From Spisula solida (lineage: Eukaryota > Mollusca > Bivalvia > Venerida > Mactridae), in assembly GCA_947247005.1 (NCBI GenBank), contig OX365952.1:3308501-3372500 (forward strand): a DNA stretch of 64,000 bases, read 5' to 3'. The position numbers and the translations under genes were made by a program. Under the pieces are notes generated by a model, which had not been told where the DNA came from, searched no databases, and worked only from the letters and a program-made list of their open reading frames with translations. Of the stretch, positions 47,781-58,500 are shown one piece after another. Positions within the stretch are counted from its first letter, which is position 1. Each line of letters begins with the position of its first letter.

Positions 47781-49954
47781 GTCCTCTGAAATTTAGATCT
47801 TACATTGCTCACAGTATAACAATTGTAATATTTTCCTAATAATTTAAGAGAACTCTATAATTATGTTCCATTGTACATGTATATTGTTTGTGTTTTTTTT
47901 ATCAAATATATTTCACAATATTTGTAAATTGTTATTATTGGGACCTCCATCAAGTCACATGACTTCTGAAATTCTGATCTTACATTGCTCACAGTATAAA
48001 TATTGTCAAATATTTCAAAATATTTTAGAAAAATTCTATATTATGTATTGTTGTATATACTAGTTGTGTTTTTATCAAATATTTGATATAGTTATTTTAG
48101 AAAAAAACACTATAATTATGTTCATCAATTAGAGCAGACAATTGATGGTTTCCGCTTCAAGCACACCGGCGTACATGCATTTTATTTGTTGGTCGACATA
48201 TTTCGTCGGAGATTACTTAGCCAAAAGTAAAACTTTTCCGACACTATAGACACTATGATTTTGAACATGTATTTGAACTCGGAAGATGGACATCTTCAAA
48301 TCTAACATTAATTATTTCGATTACAAGTGTACATTTATGATTATTTTAGGTAATGTGCGTATATAAACATACGTACCTAAATTATTTGGACTAATATAAA
48401 CCTATAATACACCGGAATAAATTCGATCAGCATCCAAACTGCAGAAAATCACATTCTTGACAATACTGGTCCAAAACTTACATGGCCACAGAAAACTATT
48501 TAGCTTGTTTAGGTATATTGAAAACGATTCATTTCTCAGCTTGTACATTAGTACAACCATTAAATTCAGGCAATATTTTATTTTAACATATTTTGAAATG
48601 TACGCTATAAAACTCGCTTTACAATTATATTTAGTCTTTGATAATCTTTCAAACATTTGAAAATTATCTGGTTCGATTTTAAAGTGGACTTATTGTTTGT
48701 CCAAATATTTTCTTTATTTTACTTATCGCCAGTTTTGTGTAATTTTTTCCTTTTTTTAGATGACATTTTTTACAAATTTTGAAAGTTAATGATGAATTTT
48801 CTTAGAAATTCAAATTGTTTCGGACTTTATGAATAACATGATAAACTTTGTACATATATACCCAAAAACAAATGATTAAACTACGAAAAATACCGATTTG
48901 GGTTAAATATTATGTTATATGTTAAAAAATTCACGAGTTTAGTCATTTTCTTGAATATGCAAGATGTTGGTAAAAAAGGACAAATGGTCCCTAAAATAGT
49001 ACCGCGACATACCTTTTGTTATTTCATATATTGCTTCAGCATTTGTTAAACTTTGCACGTGCATTTTATAGCATCATCGTCGGTTATAATTTACCATCAA
49101 GAATTGATAAATTAACAATAATCCTGAAATGTCCTCGATTATGACTCACTTTTCGCAATTACAAATTAACAAGTGATGTACAAAAGCGAGGATTCTTTGA
49201 AATTTTGTTAGCTGTTACCTTCAAATTATAACATCTGTATTTGTTTCAGTGAGAATAAAGGTGATTAATGAATCTAGTTAAGTCGTATTTGTCGTTATGA
49301 CGCCGTTTGGAATAAATGTATTCTTAAGACTGGATATACTAGTATTAGAGGTCATAGTATGATAGACTAAATGGTGCTCTTTTGCTTGGTTAAGTAGTTA
49401 TGTGTAGCGCTCGGTTCGGTGAAAATACGAAGTTAACTAACAATAAATATAGGTCGTCTATGTATGTCTGATTGTCAAAGTTTATCAAAATTGTAATTTA
49501 AAATTTCTTTAACACTAATTTAATTGTGAACATCGCTTAAGTCTGTTGTATACATTGACGCACAATAATACATCTTTACACCAGTGTTTTTCCGGTCGCG
49601 TTGAATAACGATACTTTGCATCAAATAAAATCACAGATAACGTGTTTACTGTGTACATGCATGGTACACTTGTACGCCTACTGACTGATTGTTGTCCTTA
49701 TTGTGTGTTTCCTTTTCGGAACAAAACCTCTTACAGACTTCTATATCTTGTTTACCAACTATGCTATATTTGACCTTGTCAAGAGTAACATGAATTGCCG
49801 ATGTGCTTTTGTGAATTGTTGTAATGAAATATGTTGTGAAAAGACGGTAGTAACGGCAAGGGTTAGGGATGAATTATTGAAACTGTCTAGTCTTGACCTG
49901 TAAAAGACAGCGGCTGTTAGACTTCCACCATTGACCATTTGTATGTAACTTCCT
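47781..49954. other. Non-coding end of unit 2
   Basis: Matches unit 1 flanking DNA, with the uninterrupted site of the 1.85-kb TIR element at about 48122-48134. No gene is supported. A 66-codon frame at 49703-49903 crosses the end of the duplication and is not trusted. Confidence 0.45.
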
Positions 49955-50054
49955 GTCAGTCAACTGGCTTATCGATAAAAGTATCTCCCTTGTAAACTAC
50001 CTATTGATTGACTTGATGACGGCGCATGAAGCATATGTTACAATTTATATTTAG

Positions 50055-50295
50055 AATATAACCTACATGAAAACGCCGAATTTTTGCGGTAAATGAAAAT
50101 TTAATCATTAAAATTTTCTCTTCACGGACTTGACGTCATGCGTTGGCGCTACTTTCTATCGGCCAATCAGAATTCAGAATGTTATATTCTAAGTTAGTTA
50201 GAATATATTAAGTAAATTTTAATGACTAAAAAGGACTCGCTTCGCTTCGCCCTTTTTAATCATTAAAATTTACTTAATATGTTCTAACTATAACA
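50055..50295. mobile_element. Hairpin MITE in the third copy
   Basis: Absent from the matching place in units 1 and 2. It contains a long imperfect hairpin: TTAGAATATATTAAGTAAAT...ACTAAAAAGG pairs with CCTTTTTAATCATTAAAATT...GTTCTAA, with a GC-rich loop CTCGCTTCGCTTCGCC. The same family is at 6898-7100 and 7909-8100 in the other orientation. Confidence 0.7.
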
Positions 50296-51019
50296 TAGAG
50301 TGACACTTGTTTGGATCGATTGAAACATATTTTTATCAAATATCTTAAAGTGCTATAAGTTCTTGAAGTAAACTTCAGACTTACGAGTTTACTTCAATCA
50401 CAGGAACTTGTATTTATGATTTAAAAAAATAAAAAAAAAATTTTTTTTCACTGGGTCTACTGTACAGCCTGTATGAAAATATAGACAGGAATGCAATGCG
50501 ATTGTATCCCACGAACTATTCTCATACAAATATTTTCTCTATACCAACTTAACAGTTAAAACATATGATCTAGGCAGTTTAAGGGGCTAATAACAATACA
50601 GACTGCATCCGCACCTCAACCGATCGGTACCGATAATCGTCTAATATCGGCCTTTAAAGCCAATATTTGTGGAGTTTTGAAATGGCGTCGACTCCATTTT
50701 TAATGACTTTCAGCGTACGAAAGATATTTAAGATAAAAGCACCAAGTGCTATAACTTCGTGAAGTATTCTTGAGTTTACAAACTAGTAGAATATGTTTTT
50801 ATTTCTTAATTGCGGTAATTATATTTTGCTTCTACTTTCGTTTGGAATTAATACCAAATATATTCATTCACTCAATTTCAAAATATGTTGTAAATATAAA
50901 ATATTTGGTAAAATAAAATACCTGTAGAACTGATTGGATTGGTTACTGTAGAGCAAAACAATATGACAATGCTAAGCAAAAAGCAAACATGATTGTTGAA
51001 TCTTTGTAGTGTTATGCCA

Positions 51020-51785
51020 AATTATGCCATACGACAACGCGATACGACAATGATACATGACAATGCGATATGACAATGCGAAATGACAATGCGATACGAC
51101 AACGCGATACGACAATGCGACATGACAATGCAACATGACAATGCAACATGACAATGTGATACGACAACGCGATACGACAATGCGACATGACAATGCGACA
51201 TGACAATGTGATACGACAACGCGATACGACAATACGACATGACAATGCGATACGACAACGCGATACGACAATGCGATACGACAATGCGACATGACAATGT
51301 GATACGACAACGCGATACGACAATGCGAAATGACAATGCGATACGACAACGCGATACGACAATGCGACATGACAATGCGACATGACAATGTGATACGACA
51401 ATGCGATACAACAATGCGACATGACAATGCGATACGACAAAGCGACATGACAATTCGATAGGACAACGCGATACGACAATGTGGCATGACAATGCGATAC
51501 GACAACCCGATACGACAATGCGATATGACAATGCGACATGACAGTGTGATACGACAACGCGATACGACAATGCGATACGACAATGCGACATGACAATGCG
51601 ATACGACAACGCAATACGACAATGCGATATGACAATGCGACATGACAATGCGATACGACAACGCGATACGACAATGCGACATGACAATGCGATATGACAA
51701 CGCGATACGACAACGCGATACGACAATACGATACGACAATGCGATACGACAACGCGATACGACAATGCGATATGACAACGCGATA
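51020..51785. repeat. 13-bp satellite array, expanded, in the third copy
   Basis: About 58 copies of a 13-bp unit with variants GCGATACGACAAT, GCGACATGACAAT and GTGATACGACAAC. Because 13 is not a multiple of three, the minus strand is open in all three frames for 268-290 codons, with the same 13-residue peptide period (ALSYRIVVSRCRI type). These are repeat artefacts. Confidence 0.95.
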
Positions 51786-52075
51786 CATGTACCAGAATGC
51801 AATATGAAGCGCAACCACGACAACGACATAATATTATGCGACATGCATTATATCCATAATCTTTTGTAATAGTCAATTAATATTTAAACACAATATTTGC
51901 GTTTGTTTATCAAATATATGTTATAATTTATAAATTATGTTTCGTTGAAATGTCCCGATGACGTTGCGTATCAAGTCACGTGACCTCTGAAATTCAGATC
52001 TTACATTTCTCACAGTATACATATTGTCAAATTATTCAAAATATTTTAGAAAAGCACGATTATGTTTTATCATGC

Positions 52076-52701
52076 AACTGCCATGGTAACTGCCTGATAA
52101 CACATGACCTGAGAACATTATGTGTTCTCAGGGCTGCTAGTAGCCTGAGAACACTTTGGCTCCGCCCACAAATCACAGACTATTTTCCCATTTCTCATTC
52201 CGTCTAAAATTGACCTACATATTATTGAAAACTACAAAAATATACATTCGATAGCTAATATTTATTCAAAGTTTAGATCAGCAATATTTCTTCGCCATGT
52301 AGGGCTACGCCAGTGCATTTGTTCTTGAATTCATACGGGTCATCCACGGATCAATCGTTTGGGAAAGGCCCTGAAAAAAACAATAAACACACATAATTCT
52401 ACTGGCATAGGATCATCAAAGATAAATAAACATTAAGAGTATGCATAGACAACGGTTCCACATCAAATACACTGGACAAAATGCAATTTTGAACTCATTT
52501 GAAGAATCGATACGATGCGCATACAAAATCATTGAAAATGAAAAAGTCGGAAATTTTTGGCGAATCTTAAAACTAAGTGGGTCAGTTAAATCATTGTTAG
52601 ATTCAGTGTACATATGGTTTATACATAGGTAAAACATAAAAAAATATAATAGGCTCTTCAACAAGATCAATGTCTTACCATATTCTATTTCCATCGATTT
52701 T
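52076..52701. other. Intergenic sequence left of the 10-kb bounded unit
   Basis: No repeat recognised. On the minus strand a short open segment ends at a possible donor (GAATATG|gtaaga near 52677), too little to call a gene. Confidence 0.35.
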
Positions 52702-53171
52702 GGTGTCACACCGGTAAAATATTCTACTATCATTTCTATGCAAAATAACTCAATTTCATGTCTCTCCCTGAGTCACACTGATTTCCCAAATGATTTCCTG
52801 TGGCCTTTTCCATAGAATACATACACGGTCCTCAAAAATGAATCACAGAAAATGCCAGGTTGAGTGTGTTGTTTTCCTGCTATTTCAAGTCTCCCAGGTA
52901 GACTATGCTATTTTCCAATACACAACAGCTGATTCGGCCGAAGCACCCACACATTTCCAGCCCTCAGTCAGGGTGTAGTAATCCTGAAAAAGATCAATCA
53001 AAGACTGTTAGCTGTTGATAGAAAGTCCATATTTGAAATATATACAGAAATTTTGGTCAACAATTCACAGTTTCCACAGTCAAACAGTACTAGAACAAAA
53101 CAGAATTAAAGTTTTCATAGGAACTATTTTAGCATACTACGACCCGGAAGTACTTTCACCGGTGTGACACC
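52702..53171. repeat. 470-bp repeat, left copy (MITE-like)
   Basis: Begins GGTGTCACACCGGTAAAA; its end, in reverse complement, begins GGTGTCACACCGGTGAAA, so it has 18-bp inverted ends with one mismatch. GGTGTCACACC is itself a palindrome around its central base. Identical to 62322-62791 except for one base seen (TGGTCAACAA here, TGGTCACCAA there). No matching target duplication stands on its two sides. Confidence 0.9.
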
Positions 53172-54040
53172 AATATGATGAACTTGTATGAGTTTGAGCT
53201 GGTTCCTGTGTGTTCAGCAGACAACATAATGTCTTACAACAAAGTTCCACTCTTTTAAATCTTACTCAGTATGACCTGTTTCTAGAAAAGTCATTTCTGC
53301 TAATGGAACCTGTTAGCGGTATAAAGGCCTGATATTTAGTCTTTCCGAGCCATTCTACATGCCACAGCTAAACATTAATTACTTGGTAGTTACCCAATGG
53401 ACTTTGTTGAAATAAACTTTACAACACTTCCTAATGTTTCTTGTTTCTTTCAATATATAAAAACAATCACAGCAGACATCAGAAACTAGTATAAAGGGGA
53501 GATAACTCTTGAAATTGTGCATTTTCTTCATAAAATGACACCCTTCAGCCTATCATTTACTCTCTTAATGCCTACATTTTAAAGCAAAATGTAATTTTTA
53601 TTAACCATAATTCTTTAAAAGACTTCCTGGAACACCTCTAGTCACCATTTGATCACAACAAATACTTGCCAGTGCACTGTAAACAGATTAAGCTAGCAGA
53701 CTGACTATGCAAACAGACTAAGCAAGCAGAATGGCTAATCTCCCTTGGAAGATCCTGCTTAAAGAGGCTTATCAAGAACAGTATGGTTGATATACAGCAT
53801 GGATGCCAGCATTGTAGCATTGTACAAAAGTCAGTGGTTCAGTTCACTTGTCTCCGTATATGGTCCCTATACCCCGTCAAGACGTGTTTACCGGACAGCG
53901 TTTAAAGTGAAATTTAACTTGGTTTTGGACAAATCATGGAAATGTGAAATATACAGACATGTTCTTGAAGGTGTGGACTTTGTGTTGGTAATAATATTTA
54001 TCTGAATTATTTGTGTAATGATGGATTGAAAGAACTAACA
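53172..54040. other. Left interior of the bounded unit
   Basis: No known repeat. A short open segment at 53799-53990 is listed separately. The right part ends with AACTAACAAT, similar to AACTAACCAAT just after the LINE, a possible imperfect target duplication of the LINE. Confidence 0.4.
53799..53990 (+). CDS. Possible short exon upstream of the LINE insertion, unknown
   Basis: ATG at 53799, open for 64 codons to a donor-like TGTTG|gtaata. The peptide is basic and aromatic (YGPYTPSRRVYRTAFKVKFN) with no domain recognised. If the LINE at 54041-59360 is removed, it lies about 400 bp upstream of the transposase ATG, so it could be a 5' exon of that gene. Weak. Confidence 0.25.
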
Positions 54041-54218
54041 ATAAATCGTATTGACTCTTCACAATATCGATCGGCCATTTTAACCATCGTCCAGTGTCCT
54101 GTGTCCAGTCAAGCGGAGCTTTACATTCGATTTATCGACGGTGGCTAACAAATAAAAATTCTACGGAAGCGAGTACTTGCCATATACACAACATAATAAA
54201 GAAAGGTGAAATCTGAAA

Positions 54219-55556
54219 ATGGGCATAGATACACAAACATATCGAAGCCGGATTGGGTTGTTCATGCAAAAGCCGCAGCGTTCTAGAACTGGACGTACCA
54301 AGACACGATATAACCCGTATTCGTCATCATCTGATATCCATTATAGGGCGTTTATTTGTTGCATTTGGCTACTAGCGATCCTACATGGCGTACACCTTAC
54401 GTTGTCATCCTATACATATATAAATAATGCAGAAGTCGTCTTGCAAGTGCCTCAACCGGCCAGAAATCTGGAATACTTCCAATCATATAAATCATCCGGT
54501 ACAAGCTATATTAGAGAATATGGATCAGCTGGCAACATACATGTATTTGAATTGAAATCAAACTTTAACCTATTACAACTAAGCGGAGATGTGGAGAGTA
54601 ACCCCGGGCCAGGTAGAGGGGCTGTCACACAGAGAACACAACCAAAGCAAAGTCGATTATCATTTGCTCAGGCAGCATCTCCATCTGCGTCACAACCAAT
54701 ACAGGCAACTGGCTCTAAATCAACGCCTAGGACACGTCAGCAACATCTTCAAAACCGGTCTCCAGAACGTCAAACCCCGTCCTGTAATAGTGCGGATGTA
54801 CTAGACTACCTACGCGATATGAGGTCTGAGGTGAGAAATGACTTTGTTTCCATAAACAATAAAATTGATGAGATGAACTCGTCTATAAATCAATTGAAAG
54901 CCGAAAATCAGTCCTTGAAAGATGAAAATAAAATGCTATGGAATGAATTGGATTCTGTGAAAGCAAACGTTGATAAGTTAGAAGGCCACTCGAGGAGGAA
55001 TAATCTGCGTATTTCGGGTATTGATGGCTCACCAAATGAATCCTGGGACGAAACTGAGAGAAAAGTTCGATCTTTTATTGAAATTGATTTGTGTATGCCT
55101 GAATTTGATAATGTTGAAATTGAACGCGCTCATCGCATGAAATCGAACGATGCTAACAAGTGTCCGATCATAGTGAAATTCAGCAAATTCAAGGATAAAG
55201 AAGCAATATTACATAAAGCTAAACGTCTATTGAACAGTGATTCACATCAACATGTTTACGAGGATTTTACGGAGCGTGTTAAACGACATCGTTATGAATT
55301 GGGCAAACGACTTGTTGAAGCGAGATTGAATGGTCGATACGCGGCCATGACCTTCGATAAATTGATCATAGAAAATACAGTGTACGCGTACGACGAAGCG
55401 AGCCAAGACATGTATACCATCGGACAAGCGCGCGGAAAACCAGGAACGAGGTTCCACGAGAGACAACGACGACAAACGATCAACCACGAAAACACCCGAG
55501 ATGAACCGGAGCAACAACGTAATGACGACGGAAATGACAACGAGGTCGTCGATTAG
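54219..55556 (+). CDS. LINE ORF1 protein: membrane-type leader, 2A motif, coiled coil, L1-type RNA-binding domain
   Basis: 445 codons, ATG in AAAATGG context. Residues 1-43 are basic; 44-62 form a hydrophobic helix (AFICCIWLLAILHGVHLTL). Residues 118-131 are LLQLSGDVESNPGP, which matches the 2A consensus D-(V/I)-E-x-N-P-G-P; in known 2A peptides the ribosome skips the final Gly-Pro bond. Residues 132-190 are low-complexity, Ser/Gln/Pro-rich. Residues 193-256 form a coiled coil (INQLKAENQSLKDENKMLW). From 259 (RRNNLRISGI, ERAHRM, IIVKFSKFKDKEAIL) there is an RRM-like fold with a C-terminal domain as in L1 ORF1p. Such proteins bind RNA as trimers. The predicted products are a ~130-residue membrane leader and a ~315-residue RNA-binding protein. 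The frame ends in UAG, in register with ORF2. Confidence 0.85.
   Translation: MGIDTQTYRSRIGLFMQKPQRSRTGRTKTRYNPYSSSSDIHYRAFICCIWLLAILHGVHLTLSSYTYINNAEVVLQVPQPARNLEYFQSYKSSGTSYIREYGSAGNIHVFELKSNFNLLQLSGDVESNPGPGRGAVTQRTQPKQSRLSFAQAASPSASQPIQATGSKSTPRTRQQHLQNRSPERQTPSCNSADVLDYLRDMRSEVRNDFVSINNKIDEMNSSINQLKAENQSLKDENKMLWNELDSVKANVDKLEGHSRRNNLRISGIDGSPNESWDETERKVRSFIEIDLCMPEFDNVEIERAHRMKSNDANKCPIIVKFSKFKDKEAILHKAKRLLNSDSHQHVYEDFTERVKRHRYELGKRLVEARLNGRYAAMTFDKLIIENTVYAYDEASQDMYTIGQARGKPGTRFHERQRRQTINHENTRDEPEQQRNDDGNDNEVVD
54570..54611 (+). other. 2A-type ribosome-skipping motif in LINE ORF1
   Basis: Encodes LLQLSGDVESNPGP; the Gly-Pro junction is at codons 54606-54608 and 54609-54611. It meets the core D-V-E-S-N-P-G-P, and the upstream leucine-rich residues are also typical. 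2A motifs are known in some non-LTR retrotransposons of trypanosomes and marine invertebrates. Function here is inferred from the motif. Confidence 0.85.
55554..55556 (+). promoter_or_regulatory. In-frame UAG between ORF1 and ORF2, possible readthrough site
   Basis: ORF1 (from 54219) and ORF2 (codons from 55557) are in the same frame, with only this UAG between them and no other stop. ORF2 has no ATG before its endonuclease motifs. The context is GTCGATTAGGCAACA. Readthrough is inferred; reinitiation at a near-cognate codon such as TTG at 55593 is the alternative. Confidence 0.5.
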
Positions 55557-58500
55557 GCAACAGGCCACGCCCAAACACAAGAACACGAGACTTTGTACAA
55601 ACGATTGAACATACTTACATGGAACATTGCGGGTTTAAACAAACATAAACATGACATTTCATTCATAAACTACTTGAAACGTTTTGACTTTATTGGACTT
55701 GTAGAAACGTGGAGTAATTTTCATGGTGAATTTGACTCGCTTTTGCCGGGTTATTGTCATTTCGATTGTGTAAGAACGAAACGAAAAAACGCTATTAGAA
55801 ATAGTGGCGGTATTAGTGTATTCATAAAAAACGAACACGTGAGGGAAAATTTAGTCACCCGTATTAAACCTTGTCTTACTGATTGTATAGTTCTATTACT
55901 GGATAGCAGTTTATTTAATTCTATAAAAGATATTATATTGTACATAACTTATATTTCACCAGAAGGATCCTCTATATACCAAAATACTGTTGAAAATACT
56001 GGTTTTCCTTTATTAGACGAAACTCTAATGAGCCTTAAATACGAATATCCCGAAAGCTACTTGTATGTAGCTGGTGATTTTAATGCCAGGACACGTGATT
56101 TTTGTGATTACATTATTGCTGATAATTTAGATTTCTTGTACCAAGAAAATGTTGACTATGAGTCTGATAGTTTTGACTTGCCTCGTCGAAATAAGGACAA
56201 TTTGAGATATAATAATTTTGGTAGATTGCTTGTCGATTTATGTTGTACGCATAACATTCATATTTTGAATGGTAGATGTTGTGACGATATTGATGGTAAT
56301 TATACATGTATTGCAAACGAAGGTCACAGTGTAGTAGATTATCACATAGCATCATCTGAATTATTTCATTGTGTATCAGGTTTTAATGTAGAGATGAGAG
56401 ATGACTCAGATCATTTCCCTATTTCAGCTCAGTTAGAATTTGAGTCTACTCCGGAACCGGTTGTTATAAACCCTGTACCTCCTTGTATTTCTGTCAATAA
56501 GTTAAGATGGAAGGATAGTTCAAAGGATACATTTCTTCGTATATTCAATGAAAATCTTACTGAAAACAAAACTATTATCATGAACAATATTGAGGATGAT
56601 ATAAATGAGGCGGTTTCGTCAATTGTAAATTTATATCATACATCAGCATCCAGCTGTAAAATGGTGGCAAATAATACAAAAGTTGTAACCAAAACCCAGC
56701 CTGAATGGTGGGATAATGAATGTAAGGAAAGTAAAAAACATAAATATTCCGTTTTAAGGCGTTTCAGATTAACTAATGACAATCACGATTTTGATATATA
56801 TAAAAATGCAAGAAAATCGTTTAAGAAAATCTGTCAAAATAAGAAAATTGAATTTCAATCTACAAATAGGTTTAATCTGGTAAATTCCAGGAATAATCCC
56901 AGACAATTCTGGTCTATGATAAAAAATAGCTTAAAACAAAACATAGTATCTATTAACATAAACGCAAGCACGTGGTTAAATTATTTTGAACATTTATTGT
57001 TTAAAGAAAATCAAACACCACTGAGTGACTTAAATATAAATATGTTTGAAACAGATGAAAATGCTGAAAACATACTTAATTGTCCGTTTACGGAAGAAGA
57101 AGTCAGAAAATCGATTTTCAAATTAAAATTTGGTAAATCACAGGGCAAAGACGGTATTGGTGCAGAATTTTATAAACATACATGTGATATCATCACTCCT
57201 ATTTTAAATACGTTATTTAACAAAATATTAACGTCGGGCGAATTTCCAGACGCATGGAGTCAGAGCGTTATAGTTCCTTTGTATAAATCAGGTGACAGAA
57301 ACGACCCTTCAAATTACCGCGGAATATCACTGATCGATGTTATATACAAAATTTTCTCAAATACAGTAACAGAAAGATTAAACAAATGGTCAAAGGAATC
57401 CGATGTCATTGATGAAGCTCAAGCCGGATTTAGATCTGGTTATTCTTGTGTGGACAACATGTTTTCTCTACAATGTATGATACAAAAATATATTTCTAGA
57501 CCACAAGGTAGATTTTATGTATTATATGTAGATTTCCAGAAAGCGTTTGACTCGTTAGTTCATTACAAAATATTTTTAAACATGGTAAATAAAGGTGCAA
57601 ACGGGAATTTGATCAAGATTTTGATGTCTATGTACACAAAATTAGAAAATTACGTTAAAGCGACAGACCAACCTTTAGATGAAAACGGGCGGGAAAAGTT
57701 ACCACCTCGTGAAAAATTCTACGGTCCGTTTAAATGTAACATAGGTACAAGGCAAGGCGATTTAAGCTCGCCGATAATATTTAGCCTTTATATAAACGAT
57801 TTAGTCTCGCACTTACGACAAACCTGTAACGGTGTTTTTATAACAAATGATATACCTGATATCCTAAGTTTGCTGTTCGCAGATGACGTTGCCTGTGGGG
57901 CGGATACCGTAAACAACCTCCAGTTACAATTAAATGCTATCTCAGATTTTTGTACACAATCACAAATGACTGTAAACTTACGGAAAACTGAAATAACCGT
58001 TTTCAGAAATGGTGGTCCGCTCAGGAATAGCGAAAAATGGACATTTAACGGTACAAAAATAAATGTCACCTCCGTCTATAAGTATATGGGCCTTCTATTT
58101 ACACCCAAACTATCGTGGACCCAAGCTAAAGTAAAATTAGCAGCTCAGGCTAGAAAAGCCATAAATGCTATAAAACGGTATCAACTCCCGTTTGGTCAAT
58201 TTTCTCATCGAGACATGTTTAAATTATTTGATTCAATGGTTGTTCCTATCCTTACTTACGGTGCAGAATTGTGGGGTCATAGTTATTCTTCTGATATAGA
58301 AAAGGTCCAAATTGAATTCTGTAGATATTTTATAGGTGTAAATTCATCGGTCAATAATTGTATGGTATTGGGAGAATGTGGACGTCTTCCGCTATGCACA
58401 ATTTATTACACCAAAAGTATCAAATATTGGTGTAAATTGTTACATATGTCAAATTCGCGTTATCCAAAAAATTGTTATAAAATGTTAATGTCGCATGATG

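Larger units (their letters stand above)
41735..49830. repeat. Segmental tandem duplication, unit 2
   Basis: Near-identical to 30700-39235 but without the 1.85-kb TIR element. It has two private insertions, a 729-bp MITE at 44918-45646 and a 684-bp solo LTR at 46360-47043. Similarity ends near 49830 (GTGAATTGTTGTAATGAAAT). Confidence 0.9.
49955..52075. repeat. Third, partial and older copy of the duplicated flank
   Basis: Starts near TTATCGATAAAAGTATCTCC, matching 34380-34410 (TTATCGATGAAATTGTCTCC), and continues through the 13-bp satellite to AAAATATTTTAGAAAAGCAC, matching about 35580. It is clearly more diverged than units 1 and 2 are from each other. It contains no receptor gene. Confidence 0.75.

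Noticed and set aside
49703..49903. 66-codon Cys-rich frame at the end of unit 2
   Set aside because: It crosses the duplication end, lacks a counterpart in unit 1 past the border, and shows no splice or domain evidence.
50972..51876. Three overlapping minus-strand frames of 268-290 codons
   Set aside because: All are translations of the 13-bp satellite, open in every frame because the unit has no stop codons; no gene structure.
52790..52978. 62-codon frame present in both 470-bp repeats (also 62410-62598)
   Set aside because: Identical because the repeats are identical; no domain, no context, and no sign of coding constraint can be read from two identical copies.
52702..53171. 470-bp repeats as LTRs of a classical retrotransposon
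   Set aside because: Ends are GG...CC rather than TG...CA, no primer-binding site was seen, and the only reverse transcriptase inside belongs to a separate non-LTR element.
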